A stretch of 64,000 bases of DNA from Callipepla californica brunnescens (lineage: Eukaryota; Chordata; Aves; Galliformes; Odontophoridae). The DNA is taken from positions 2,037,501-2,101,500 of the forward strand of contig JALIRH010000003.1 in the NCBI GenBank assembly GCA_023055505.1. Direction: 5' to 3'. Positions within the stretch are counted from its first letter, which is position 1, and each line of letters opens with the position of its first letter. Made by a program: the position numbers and the translations under genes. Positions 36,666 through 50,400 of the stretch are shown in pieces. The notes under the pieces are model-generated. The model had not been told where the DNA came from. It saw nothing but the letters and a program-made list of their open reading frames with translations, and ran no database searches.

Positions 36666-37388
36666 CTCTTCCCAGGTTCTCCCTGCCTGAGATGCATTGT
36701 TCAGGCTGGTTAAAATGCTTTCTGTCTGAGGCTGCTATACACTAAAGCTCTGTAGCAATAAAGGTATTCAGACCAAGACACAGCTTCTGTTTGTTCCCCT
36801 CTAAATGTCCCCAGCTTATTCATTTTGCTATTTTTGCTTTGTTTTAACTTAAACTTCAGTATGTTCTAGTACCAATAAAAAGGAAAGTGAAGAAAGCATC
36901 CACTTTAAAGCAAATAAGGTTTTTTATTATTATTATTAAATCTGCTTTGCAACCGCAATAAAAATCAACAATGCCAGTAAAGCCAAGGCTAAGGCTGCAT
37001 TCAAACTTCGGTATTCCCTATGCAGCTAGGAATCACAGAGACACATAGGACATGAATCATTATAAATTGAACTATGGGTTGCAGCATACAGCAATACAGC
37101 ATATTTGCAAGCTGATTTTAGACTTCTGCAATGCGGATCCAAAGGACTTGAAGATAAACTTCCTTTTTCTGCTGTGGTTTGAGACTGATTTACCTTAGCA
37201 GTGATCAGGAAGTGTTGTCGAATAGCTATTTCACCATCAATGTAAACTGAGATAGATTTACTTTATTTACACTTTATTTTCAACAATCCTACTTTGTAAC
37301 TGATGAGCAACTACAGCACAAAATAACTTTTTTGCAGATGACAGAATCCAGTAACAAAGGATAAACCTCTATTAGATCTTAAAATAGA

Positions 37389-37512
37389 GTGTCTCTGGAG
37401 ACATTCAAGACTCATCTTGTACAACCTAGTCTAGAGAGCTGCTTTGGCAGAGGGGTTGGAGCAGACGGTCTCTAGAGGTCCCTTCCAACCCCTACAATTC
37501 TGTGATTCTAGC
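37389..37512 (+). mobile_element. CR1 LINE 3' end fragment
   Basis: A plus-strand CR1 3' end in good condition: GTCTCTGGAGACATTCAAGA, CTGCTTTGGCAGAGGGGTTG, TCTCTAGAGGTCCCTTCCAA and CCCCTACAATTCTGTGATTC. The first block corresponds to the last codons of ORF2 and the rest to the 3' UTR and octamer tail. Subfamily differs from the 17.5-kb and 62.3-kb copies (CCTACAATTCTGTGATTC type tail). Confidence 0.93.
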
Positions 37513-39280
37513 TATGAATAGTCTCAGACAATTTTAGTTATATCTTCAATTGTATCTCAGGAAATGCCATGGATGTGTTACAGAGCCTCTGTGTGACATC
37601 TCCCCAACTAAGGCCACACAGACCCTTGGGAGGGCAGAGCAGTGAAGAAGAACCACCTCATCTCCCATTCAACTTTGTGCTTATGCCACCAAACCATTCT
37701 TAAAACACAAAAGAAAATGTAATTTCTTACCATAATTATGCAGCTGAACTTCTAACACGTACTATTGAAAACCACCTTTAGAATTAGGCCTTGTCAATGA
37801 CAAAATAACAACACAGTGCTTGTGCCCTACACCTGCATGACAGCTGGTTCCTGATGTGGGTTTCAGAAGGGCACATCCAAGCCAGACCTCCTGCAGAACG
37901 ATATGGCAGCATCATCAAGGTTTTGTTGTCTGTTCTTTGAACACATTATGCCCTCCCCACCTCAAACACCTGACCTCCAAAAGCACACCAGACCCCACTC
38001 CTTACACTGAAGTGCAGATTTACCAAAGAGCTGACGGGTCTTATTCTCATCTTATCTACTAGTTTTGTACAGAGGAAGGCAGGGCAGAGACTAAGTAGGG
38101 TACACACCATCTCCACACCAGTACAGCCTGTCCTTATCTGCTGCTGTTCTCAAGACACATTTCCAACAAAAAGGGTGCTCCCGGTTCTGTAAAGAGGGAA
38201 ATTTTCAGTGGGAGCAAAGTTGCCTGCCTGCTCATGCAATGAAGCTGCAAGGGCACCAACCTCCTCCCTGTGAGCAGTATGCATTTACAGGACTGTTATA
38301 ATGCAAGCTCCAATATGTACATATACACTGAGGCTTTTAAGATTGAACATAATTGTACCACCATACTGACAACTCAAAGTTCCTAAAGTCTGTTGTGCTA
38401 ACACATGCACAGGGACTCCAGGTCCTCCTTCAACACTCTCAGCATGCAAACAAAGAGCTTCAACACCCAGCATGAGATGATTGTTTCTGACTCTTCTGTT
38501 TGGAGAATTCCCCAAAGCTGGCCCCAAACCATCTATTTTTTGGAGCAACATCAGTGATACACATTTTGCTGTAAAGGATGAAGCTGTTACTGAACACAGA
38601 ACAAGAAAGCCATCTCACATACTCAGACCAAAAGAAGGCAAGCCTATTTTTACCAGTCAGATATAAATCTGAAACATAGTGGGTTTGTATATCCACTGAA
38701 AACACAGACATTGGTTTCAGTATGTAATAGCTGTGCAGATGGAGAAGTCTCCTTGGTGGTTTTCACTGCTTCTCTGGAAAACAGGCCATGGCTGTCCCTG
38801 GGTTGAGAATGCTGGCAGGCAGCCCTTTGCCCATCTCCTTTTGCACACTATAGAGCTGACAACAGGCTTGGGAGGCACGCCGATCTAGCAGCATGCCCAC
38901 ACCAACATGTCCTGCTGCTCAGCATGCTACCTAAACTAATCCTGCTATCAGAGCCCTGCAAGGAGCTGAGAACCTCTTTGTCTCTATTATTATAAAAACA
39001 TTACCTGAGGAAGAGAAGTGGATTTTAAGCAGGACAGTGGTTCTAGATAGCTCCTGAACTCCTGCTTCCTCACTGCCTAAAAGGGTAGCCTACTCAACTG
39101 ACTTCATTATATCTCTTTCTGGGTGCAGGGTACTGATGCACTGGTTAATAATACCTGAAGTGAAGCTTGCACTTACAGCAAATGACAGTATCAGGAAAAG
39201 GCAGGGTGCTTTATGCTTTGTGTCACAGCTCATAGCAGACCACAGAGGTTGACATCTTCATTAGTTTCTAACATGGAATA

Positions 39281-39310
39281 TGAGCATGTGCGCACATGTG
39301 TGAGCATGTG
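39281..39310. repeat. TGAGCATGTG direct repeat around a palindrome
   Basis: TGAGCATGTG occurs at 39281-39290 and 39301-39310. Between and overlapping them lies the perfect 14-bp palindrome CATGTGCGCACATG (39285-39298). Bases 39284-39302 alternate purine and pyrimidine, a pattern favourable to Z-DNA. Confidence 0.8.
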
Positions 39311-40993
39311 CCCTATGTCATAAGGAAGAAAAAGCAGGATTGAAAAACTCATAAAACAGAAAATTTTAAAATACGTTACTACTCACGTACAACAGTAAAA
39401 AGTCTTGAACAGAATTCCAATTTTATGCTATCTCTCTGAGATTCTTTTTAAAATTACATATTTGAAAATGTTTGGCTTAAAGTTTTAGCAGATTCTGGTG
39501 ATATAATGAGGTCAAGCTGCAATCTGCACAGGAGTGCAATATAAAGGAACTAATGAGAACTAATTTCAAACAGTTCCTGCAGAGCATAACTAGCAGAATA
39601 CAACTTCTTCAAATGCAAAAATAAAATGATCAGCAAAGACTTATTCATTTAAGACCCACAAAGATACACACAGCTTTTTAAAACAAGTCAGAAATCCATT
39701 TCACAGTGTTAACAACCTCTTAATGTCCACTTTAATCAACAAGCCAGTAGCAATTTTTCAGGAAAAAAAAAAAAAACTTATGTTGATCATATCATTCTGT
39801 TGTTCATTATGGTGAATTAAGTGTAAAAGAAAAAACTCTGAAAATCTAACCAGAGTGACTACTCAAAGCTGAGCATACGCAGAACTGTTCAGTGAGGCCA
39901 AAGCAAAGCTAAATATTCACTCCAGGGAGTACTTGGCTTTGTCATCTGCTCTGCTCCCACTTGAGCCTGCAAAATTTCTCACTGCATACATCTCCCATTT
40001 CGAATTATCATACTAAGGACCTTGGCATCAACCTTCACTGATTCCCATAAGAGCAAATTCTTTACTTTTCAAAGGCTTTTCCTGCTCTTTTATTAATCTA
40101 TTTGTTTCTGCAAGTGAAATACTGCAAGCCTAGACTAAAACTACACCTGCTTCAGAACACACTGTGCAAGCATCTTCTAGCTATGCAGATTTATTTCCAT
40201 ATTGACCTAATTACCATTTCTTCTATTTAACTTCTAAGTGTCCGTAAGCCAAGATAAACTGAGCTAAATACCATCAAGCAGCCATGATATTTCAGCCAAG
40301 ACCAGCAAACTCATTTAAACACTGACCTCAAGTACTCATAAGCATCAGATTTGGGAACAGAAAGATTAAGGAATTTACACCCTGCTTTTTTTAGAGGATG
40401 AGAATTTACTTAACAAAAAGTACTTCAAGATAAAACAGTCTTGAAAACTAAAGTGTTCTGATAAAATAGCATTCTTATCCATATTCTGTTTCCAGAAATG
40501 CAGTAGCTCTGAATCTGAAAGTTTTAATAGCAACCCAAGGTATTTGTTTCCACGTTCCTTTTGGAACTTTTTTTTTTTAAAGGCTTTAGATTTAATCTGC
40601 GAATTATTTTTAAAGAGAATTGTGGCAATTGATGCAAATCAGAGAGGGCAGGGTTTTACAGGTTCTTCTTTATTAGATGCTGTCTTACAGCAACATCTAG
40701 TGGTACACTGCATCTGCATCCTCCTTCAAAAACTGCTTGTGCTGGAAGAGTTAAGATGATAATTAACTATGACAGGTTTACACACACATACACAGCGTGG
40801 GAGGCATTACCCCAGCTGGTCTGGGAACTACTTACACACCTTTATGGTGTATTCATTATATTCTGTGTAATCTGTAAGAGAAAACAAAGCTAGGCACTCA
40901 TACTGATAAGGAGAAACATTGAGTACCTTACCTTGCTTTTTTGGATTGCTGAAACTGCATTTAAGACTCTGGTTTTTAGTCTGTTTATCAAAT

Positions 40994-41009
40994 ACACACA
41001 CACACACAC
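40994..41009 (+). repeat. (AC)8 microsatellite
   Basis: Short perfect dinucleotide repeat with no associated element. Confidence 0.85.
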
Positions 41010-44000
41010 CCCTTCTATAGAAATTTCAGCATTCAGAATAGGAAAGGATACATGGATACATTTTCCTGACAGTTTCTCTATTTGTGTGGTTAGAAACTAT
41101 TTGCACAAGACTGAACACTCTGCCTCAGGCAGTTAATTCTTACTCTTCTCTGTAGTCTCCTTGATTTCAATAGGAATCCATTCTGTTCAATTGATTTCAC
41201 ATGAGATCAATTTCAATTATGTGCCTGAGGAGTTGGGTTTGTACCTTAGACTATCATGGCAAAATTGCTTTTATCTTTTTGCGTTGTTTTTCTAACATTC
41301 TCAGCACAAAATCTACCCTGTAAGTTAGTTATTCAGGTTTGATTTATGCTCTCTAAAGAAAAGAAAAAGAAAATTGTTATGAATTTAGACACATTCACTA
41401 CCTGGGCACTAGAACTGAAGAGAATACTACTAAAATAAGGCAGTTAAAATATCTCAAAAATAATGTAAGATTTCTAAAGCAAAATTTGTAATAATTAAAA
41501 AGATTATCATTCTTAAAGTGTCATAAAAATATTTTTAATGTCTTAAAAGCAGCATGTGTGTAGAAGAGTCTTTACAGCAGGTGTAACAGGAAACTGATGG
41601 AAGGGCATGAGGGGAAATCACAGCTAAAACTCTGCAGTTTTACACCTCTAATCTGAAGTGTTAAACTATTTTGGCAGCTCTTTCTCAAGTGCTGGAATAA
41701 TTTTTTATTTTTTTCCTCTTTATTCTGGTTTATCAGTTTTCTATAGTATCTAGTTAATTCAAAGTATAGAAACTGAGTCAAACTAAAAAATGAGAGCTTC
41801 TCTTTCTCATCCAATCGACAAACAAAAACAAGCCATGGAGGACTAAAAGTTAATTACTTCAAAGTCTTCGGGAGGCTGTAACCACAAGCAACACATTCAA
41901 TTCACTAGCTACAGTGATTGCTTTCTGGCTAACAAATCATTTCAAAATACAAAATGTTTTCATTTTAAAATGTCACTAGACTATTTAAATTATTTTATTT
42001 CATTAATAAAAAGCATTAGGAGATACATTTTCTGCAATTAAATAGAACTCCAACTTAATAAAATTTCCATTTCCGTCAAAAGCAGTTTGACACAAAGTAA
42101 TAATAGAATCAGACAACAAACAAGAAATGTCATTTGATACTTTAATGGTAAAATGATAAATTGAGAAGCAGCTTTGTATAGGTTTAAAGTGTAGTTTACA
42201 CTTATTTGAAAATCAGCATGCCTCCACAGTTAACAACAAACAAGCTTCAAATATTTCTGAAGAAAATAATTTGGAAGTATAGCAATAGTGCAAGACTAAA
42301 ACCAGCAATTATTTCAATCAAAATTTATTACTTCATGTTAGAAATTGTAGTTAAAATTACTTGATGCACTAATTCTTGCCTGCAATTATATTAGATAATC
42401 AATCTTTAACAGTACTGACTCCTCCTTGCTTTTCAAGTTTTTCTTGCTTAAATTGAGCCCAACAGCTGAATTCTTTATAACATGCCCATGTGTTTGTCAC
42501 AATCTGAATGACCTATGACAAGTATCATGCCAGCTCAATGGTGAGGAAACACTGGATATTGTTTAACAAGAAAAAAAATAATAATAGTGTCATACCAGAG
42601 CTACAGAAACCTTCAAAATAAAGGGAAGGCTGCAGAGGTGCTTCTCCACCACAGCATGCCAACTGAGCTCTGCAACCACAGGCAACATGATGGAGGAAGA
42701 AATTTTGAGCTCCTTAGCTTCACTGGCTAGCCCAGCTCTGATGGGCACTCCTCAAGAATGAAGTGATAGATTGACTTTGTAAATGTATTAGAACATCTAC
42801 ATGAACATCTTTAAACTGCTAAGTCAGTGCAACATACTATTAAATCCAGCCCAGTACAAATGCTAAGTTCTGGGTCCTCCACATAATTCTGGCACGCTAT
42901 GAGATCTCCATGAAACCTTGGGAACAGATGACCTATTCCACTCTATTCACGTATTTGAGCACAGTTAAATAGACAGAAAATATCTCTGCCATGTGTTGAA
43001 AGAGGGTATTCATAATATCCAGCTTTAGCAATCTAATTTAAACAATTATTCTCTCTATGACCTTGCAACGGGCAACATAGAGAGAAACAATAATGGTTGT
43101 TTTTTGGTGTATTTTTTTGTTCTCCAGAGGTGACTCAGACCATGTAAATCAGAGCTCTCTGCAGAATCTGACAATAGGAAGAGTTTAGATAATAGGCTGA
43201 TCATATCCGCTTCCAAAGACTGGATGACGTGAACACTTCCTTAAATCTTTTCAGATTGATTCAGCTGCTCATTATGAGCCCATTGTACATGAACAATTTA
43301 AAGAGTAAAACTTGCTTTGGTTTGAAACATTTCCCATTCCTCCTTTCTGGACAAAAAAAAAAAAAAGGAAAATAAAAAAAGATGTATGATTTACTTCATA
43401 TATTTAAATAGGTTTCTTTGTAATCCAAAGGCAGCTGAAAGGATTCTGCTGAATCCAAATACTTTCTCAAGCATGGAAAGCTACATCGTAAAGGTGAATG
43501 TTACAAGAATTAATGAAAGTATAAAAACAGAATTTTATATCAGGAACTGATCTGAAACCTCCTGATGACCTCTCTGTAAAGCATTAGGTTGAAGCTCTGT
43601 TCAGATCCAACTGTTTAAACGCAGACTGAGTATAAGTATCTTTGGGAGTTGAATGATTGAGTCCAACAAATTTGTAGGAAGTTACAAGCATACAGATAAA
43701 GAGAAGCTGAGAAATTGCAACTATTAAAGCTAAGTACATTCAAAAGTTTTTCTCTCGAGTATTATATTACAATCCCTTCACCTCTACTAATAACCTTCTT
43801 ACGAAAAAAAAAACCTGTATATTAATCATCTGCAGTGTTCAATAGCTGAATGAAATTGTTGAACTGCAATATTAACGTTATAATTTCAGGATACATAATT
43901 CTTCTCAAGAATGTTGTCATTAGTTTATTTTTGTCTCTGCAATTTTCTATCCTTCTCACAGCCTATACCACAAGAAAGAGAGAAAAAAAATTATGATGCC

Positions 44001-46989
44001 ACTTAGATCCTGTGGAAAAGTAATTAATTTTTCCTCTGTCTTATAGTATATCACAAAGTTTAATGGCCTGAGAATGCTATTGTCCAAGTTTGAAGATTTA
44101 GCAACAGGCATGCTTTGTCCTTTCCCAATTGAATAAATAAATTGCAAAAATAGTACATTATTGATGATTCTCAAAAAATGGATTAGATTTAAACCAGGAG
44201 TATGATTTTTTTTTTAGGATTTTTTTTTTTTTTTTATATTTAGTGATGGAAATCATATAGAAAAGTATTGTTGGAGATCCAAAGTAACCCAGATTTACTA
44301 TGTTCATTAATATCCAGGGCTGGCAGGTGCTGAATTACTCCTGATGTGTACCAGCTTCCCTTTACACTAGGAAAAGGCCTCACATAATTTGGGAAAATAC
44401 TACAATTTGATTGTGTTAACTGTTAATATTCATTCTTTTCCATAAAACACCAATAAAACTGTAAATCAAGACAAGCAAACAAAAATAAAATTGGAGTAAA
44501 CTGTGAGAAGACCAATTATCTCACTTAACTGATCGCAGAAAAATTACAGAAAGATTACAGAAAAATCAGCTAATCTGAATCTCAATCATACATGGAAAAA
44601 AAAGTAGTAAAAGTTTTAATTTATTGAAGGGCTAGCAAAGAGAAAAAAAAGTCTGAAATTTGATAGTATGATACAAATGATGGATGATACAACCTTATGA
44701 TGATAAAGCTATTTAAAAATGAAACTAAGTAGAACTCAGTCATATGGAATTTGTAGTACTCTACATTCACCAATGCGAAATAAAGTATTCTCATTGGAAA
44801 AACATGGAAAATATATGAACTTTCCAAACTAAAGTGATCACTTTTGAAAAGGATTATTGTTTTATTTATGCTCTGCAGAAATATAAGGGAAGTCACTAGC
44901 TGTCACTCAATATTTCTCTCAAAATATTTAAGTCTAGAGAATACAGACATCCAGAAAGGCATTTTTCTCTTCTGAAATATTACCTTTGCCAGTTGGAAGG
45001 ACAGAAATAGAGGAGGAACAATAATGGGTCACCTGACACTAGCCCATAAAAACAGAGAAAACAAGGGTAAGAGTCATCCAAAAATACCAAAACCAAGTAG
45101 TAAATCTCAGGTGCTCGTTAGAGTAAGGAGAAGAGAGGAAGAACAGAGGAAAGAAACTCAAATATTTTATGTGGTAATTTTACACTAGTTCAAAACTGGA
45201 AATGTACAGGATTGTTTATTTCCTGTCCATCTCAAACACCACAACATCTTAATTCTGAATTATATCTAATAAAGTTCAGAAAGTTTAGGACAGATCTTCT
45301 TAAGAAAGACCTTCTGCAGAGGTGGTTATCAATTTCACTGCTTTTCATATACATGGACGAACTTCATTTCAATGCCAGCCATAATGTTTGGCCAACTAAG
45401 TATGAAAAGAGAACTGTGCAAACTCTCAGAATATAGTTTGACTAACAGGGTACTCTCAGTAAACAACTTGAGATGCTCAGAAAGTGTCTAATTTTCATTT
45501 AAAAAAAAACTTTTTTTCCTTGATGACTGAACAAATCTACACACTTAATATCATAAATTTCTTGATATCTCATTCCACACCACCCCACTCAAACTATCCT
45601 TGAAACCTAAACAGTCACTGTAAAATCAGGATTCTTACTGAAGCAAAGCTTTCCTCATCTCTATATCAAGAGAGAGAATATTGAAAGTGAAATTCTCATG
45701 CACTATGAAAAGATTATAAATTTGCAACACTATTTGATGCTATTCTTTGACAAAAATCTAATAAAAAAAGTGTTTCCAGTCATCTAATTGGAAACAATTG
45801 TCCATCACACGTTCTCACACAAACCTGTTCACAATGTAAAATCTAACTATTATGTCCCGAAGCATAAATAGAGTCATATGATAGTTCTTAATTTTTGTGC
45901 GTACGTATATACACAAATGGGGGAAACGGGGAGAGAAGGGAGAGAAAGTGGGAGAGAGCCCAGAGCACAAGCAAAAAATTATTAAAAAGATATTTTTTTT
46001 AACTTGGCTCCATCTGGTTGTACACATTTAACAACCTCATACAGATTACTATTCTACACTTTCACAAATCCCAGTAAAGTAGTGTAAAGTGACACTGAGC
46101 AGACCTGAAAGGCATCTACTCAGTTCATACTGTCATGGTAGTGCTTTATAAAATGTTGAGTTTCAGCAGCTCCTGAACTGAAAAGATTGATTTGCTTGTC
46201 ATGTTGAGTAGAGTCTAAAAGAAGTTTAAGGAACAATTGACCCAGAGCAGAGCTGCAGCTAAGTCTTCTGCGCATCAAGCAGAAGGCAGTACAAGATTTC
46301 CAAGATAAGTCAAATTGTCTCAGTTACAAAAAACAGCACTGTAGCTCACTGTGGAACAAAAGACTCAAGAGGATTTTCATAATTAAGAGAAAAGCTTCTT
46401 TAAAAGCTGCATTTGCATAAATACAGCTAAATTTCCACTTGTTTGGCATTAAAAAATACATCAAGTTCTGTTTTCACATTATTTTCATTCTTATTATCAC
46501 TTTTAAATACAGTTCTTCAAGCTTATACCACACCATGATTCTTGCTGAGTGAAAGAGAAGGAAAACTCAAATCAGTTCTGGCTTCTAATGGTGCATGCGC
46601 AGTTTTGCCAGCACTCACCATACAAAGTCACATATCTCATGTTGCAATAATGACAGGGGTGGGAGCAGGGGGTCCCTGAGGGATGTATTTAAAAACTATG
46701 GTACACAAACTGATAGGCCCAATGCAATTTTTTTTTTTTACACGCATGGAGAGGAAAACACTCTTGAAACTAGCTAAGTTGCCTACAGATTTGAAAATCC
46801 AAGTCCTGATGATTTTAGACCAGGTAGATGATCAATAACCAAAGAAAAAACAATTGATTGTTATTCATTTATTGATTCTCAAGAGAAAGTGGTTGTTTAG
46901 ACCTGATCACTGAGATAAAGCAACCTAAGGAGCTCTGCCTGAAATATAAAAGGTAATTGTTTCTGCAGGCCAGGCTCTGCTGCACATGG

Positions 46990-47400
46990 GTTTCCATAGA
47001 GCATAAAATGCTTATCTCAGGTGGTGACTGACATCACAGCTGCCCATCGTGGAGGCCTAAGACACTTTAACTGTTCATTAAGTCCATTAAAATCAGGAGG
47101 TGAGGTGATAGTTATGTGAACTCATCTCCAGAGTAAATAGAACATGCAAGTCGCATGCCTCTATTTTTAGATCATTATTTCAAATTTGGCTAATGAAGAA
47201 CGAGTGCTTTTACATCAGTGCATTCCAAGGTTGAGCTGTTTTATAGCATGCAAACCCAATCACCTCAACTGGCTGCATTCCCACGGGCAAGGCAAAAAGT
47301 CAGCCATTAAATTGCTGTACAAAGTGATAGTGTGACCGCCGGCAATGTTCAAGTTAAGGTAGTGTCAGCAATAGCCTTCCCATTACAAACCCCCATTTTT
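46990..47400. other. candidate conserved non-coding element
   Basis: About 400 bases of complex, repeat-free sequence. They hold homeobox-like and GATA-like words (TGTTCATTAAGTCCATTAAAA, TAGATCATTATTTCAAATTT, CAGCCATTAAATTGC), two CACCTCA/AGGTGAG E-box-like sites, and stop codons in every frame. It resembles vertebrate enhancer sequence by composition. No alignment is available to prove conservation. Confidence 0.22.
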
Positions 47401-50400
47401 CAGGGGGTTTTACACCTTGAGATAAAATCCACCTGTAATTCTTCATTCAATGCCTCCACTCAGTGGTGAAGCTTTTGCATCCATCATGTTGCTTTTTTTT
47501 CCCCTCACTGATTCACTTTCAGCACTAAGCACAGAATATTAGAAAAGAGGTGCTGGTGAAAAACTGGAGCAAGCAGGACTTCTTCCATTTTCAGACACTG
47601 AAAAGGTGAGCAAGGACTCAAACTTCCTGCTGGCAAAAATTTCCTTTTCACCTCAGGCTAGCTAGCGTACATTCAACTATTCTAAGATAAAAACACAGCT
47701 GAGACAGGACATGTACCCTAGTGCAAAGTTACCTTCTGCATTGCTTTCCCTGTATTTTTACCTCAGGTCACCTAAAATGCTTAGTACCCCCACCCCCCCC
47801 ACAAGCCCTGTCAAGGATTCCAATCCTGCAGTTTTACGACAGAAGATCCGTTAATAGCCCAATGTCAAGAGTTGAATATGCGAAAAACTTAATTGCCCTT
47901 AAGAGTGAATGGCTTCTCTCTATGCCCAATGTCAAAGACAGCTCAGGTCTCTTAGCATGCAGAGCAGCTGTCTGTAAAAGCTGCTGGCACTGGGTCCCTC
48001 CTGCAACAGTACAGTTTTCTATCCTTGCTTCAATTCAGATGATCTGTTATCTAGTCTGAGCCAGCACTGTAGCATCCTTAGATGGTGATTAATTAGAAAT
48101 CAGTGATGGAGTTGGAAACTAAAATGTCCTCTGTATAATAACACACAAACTGAAAATAACACTTAGTGCTGACCAGAGGAGAGAAGACCTCTGTCTCCTC
48201 CATTAGCTGCCATTGCGTGCCGATGTAGTCAGCCCAGCTGCAGCACCTGCAGCCATTGCAGAGCTACAGCCCCTCAGTGCAAAGCCCACAAGAGCACATT
48301 CGATTACAAATGCTCCAAGGGTTTCCTTCATCCCCTTGCACCTTACAGGCATGTTAATCATACCCCACAATAGAGCCCTGTCAATGCTGGGGCACTGAGG
48401 TGAAGGCACAGCAAGTGCTCATGGCTCCCGACTCATCCCAGGTGGGAAGCTGACAACACAGAGCCATCATCTCCAGCATCTGAAGCCCCAGCCCTTTCAA
48501 TAGTTTGTGGTTTGCCTATCCAAACCACTTAATCAACACCGCAATGAGAACTACCAGAGAATTTTCTGTCTGCATTTTTCAATCCGAAAATGTCGTCAGA
48601 GAACAACATTTCCTGTAAGCGATATTTTACATTTGACAACATTAATGTGGTTTTATTCACTCCAGGTGAAAATAACTTCAATATATACAATTCAGTTCTG
48701 TTTTGAAGCTTGATAGCTGTACTCAGGTTCACACTGCCAAGTCATACCCCTGTGCATATCCTACCACAGGACTCAGTTCCTCATGTTAAAAACCTTTTCA
48801 ATTTCTATAAATAAATATTTCTGGAGCACAGACTCAATATTCTAGACTGATAAGAGCAAAAAATTTATTCAAAGAGAAACAACTCCAGCAGACAAGAAAG
48901 AGGCTGAGTCTGAAACTGAGAGGTTTGTGCTGAGGATGAACTGAAAAGAAGAAAGCAGAGCCCAAACAGATCCATTCAATGGCTTTCTGTCCAGACTGTT
49001 GCTGAACTCTGACTGCAGAGTTAGCATTGCCCAGCAAAGAGAGACCCTCAAGACTCTTATAAATGAAGAGCTCGAGCCATCCAGCATTTATTTGTGTGCT
49101 GCATGCAGATATTTTCTTATGTCCTCCTGTGCTACAGCTGCATGCTTTGCTGTTCTGAAAGATGCTGCGCAATGCTGCTTTCCATTTTAATTATTTCAAT
49201 TATTTTAGGGGGCATCAGCAACATTCAAGACAAGTTTAAATGAGGCTTCTCATTGTGAGCAGCGCTGTGTTTAATGGGAACTCCATCAGCACAGTAAACA
49301 AGTACCCTGACCTTGAGCATTTCCAAAGCCAATGGATATGAGTCCAAAAACAAATATTTATGTAGATGAAAATTTACTGCACTTGGTTTTACCAGTCTGA
49401 ATTACCCACATTTCAGTTTCCCTAAATATGCTCAGAAACCACGCTTTGTGACAGAAAGGAGAGCAGTGGATATTGTTGCCATGGAAACAATAACATCTTC
49501 TGCTCCAAAAATGTTGTCTATTAGAGACCAGTGAGGGAAAAAAATAACATACGTATATAATTAATTGTACTGCCCAGCATGTTTTTCTGATTCCAATAGA
49601 TTGTTTCCAATAAGGTTTTCAGAAACGGGGACTCTTAATGACAATGAGAGTCTTCACAGGCAATGGGGTGCACTGTTGCTAATGTAGTGAAGCGAAGGTG
49701 CTTCTCTCCTTGCTATTCTCATGCTTCAACAGGAATATTATTTCCTCACTTGCTATTGTATTGGATAGGACATTCAGATAGGAGCTAGATTTGCATTTTA
49801 TATTTGGGGTTTACAGCTATTGCCTCTTGATGTATTGCTGTTAACCAGACAAATAAAAATGAGAGAGATTTTTTTATGAGCAGACAGTTTGTTAAAATGC
49901 AGGTGATCGCTGCTTATTCCCAAAAAGCTTTGCCAGGGTTATTCTCTCTCAGACTCTGTTTCTTCCATTGTTGTACACACAGATGACCACAGATTTTAAT
50001 CTCAGTGGAAAAAACCCCAAATTCTTGAAAATCTGTGAGTTCTGACATTCAACAAAATTGGTATTTTGCCATCAGACCCAAAACATCTGCATTCCCTTTC
50101 GCATACTGGTATGCGCAAAAAGGAACGTAAGCACAGTCTCCATTTTAATGTCAATCCCATCAGCTTAATTTTTGTGCTAGAGAGAAATGGTTCTTTTTTT
50201 CCCTATTTTATGGGTTTTTTACCCAACAAATATGAATATTCTTATGAAAAGTTTTCCTTTGGCCTGACATCAGCCTCATTGCTGTTGGAGATGCATACTG
50301 GAATATTCAAATATCTTCCTCTATTTCATTTCCAGAGTTTTGGAATTAGAAAGTAATTTGTCCTCCTCTTCTGCTTCAAGAGTACATCATAGGTAATTAT

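Larger units (their letters stand above)
37513..46989. other. long repeat-poor non-coding stretch
   Basis: About 9.5 kb without any CR1, LTR or DNA transposon that I recognise. It holds an (AC)8 repeat, a CATGTG palindrome region, A runs (39764-39777 and 43353-43367) and T runs near 44207-44236. Open frames are at most 91 codons with no domain. No exon is supported. Confidence 0.45.

Noticed and set aside
41150..41225. Possible ancient L3-type repeat (TTGATTTCAATAGGAATCC)
   Set aside because: It resembles the GACTTCAATGGGA motif, but no further consistent order was found on either side.
48180..48500. Possible CpG island promoter
   Set aside because: The patch is GC-richer than its neighbours but CpG is sparse, and no TATA box, initiator or splice donor forms a first exon.
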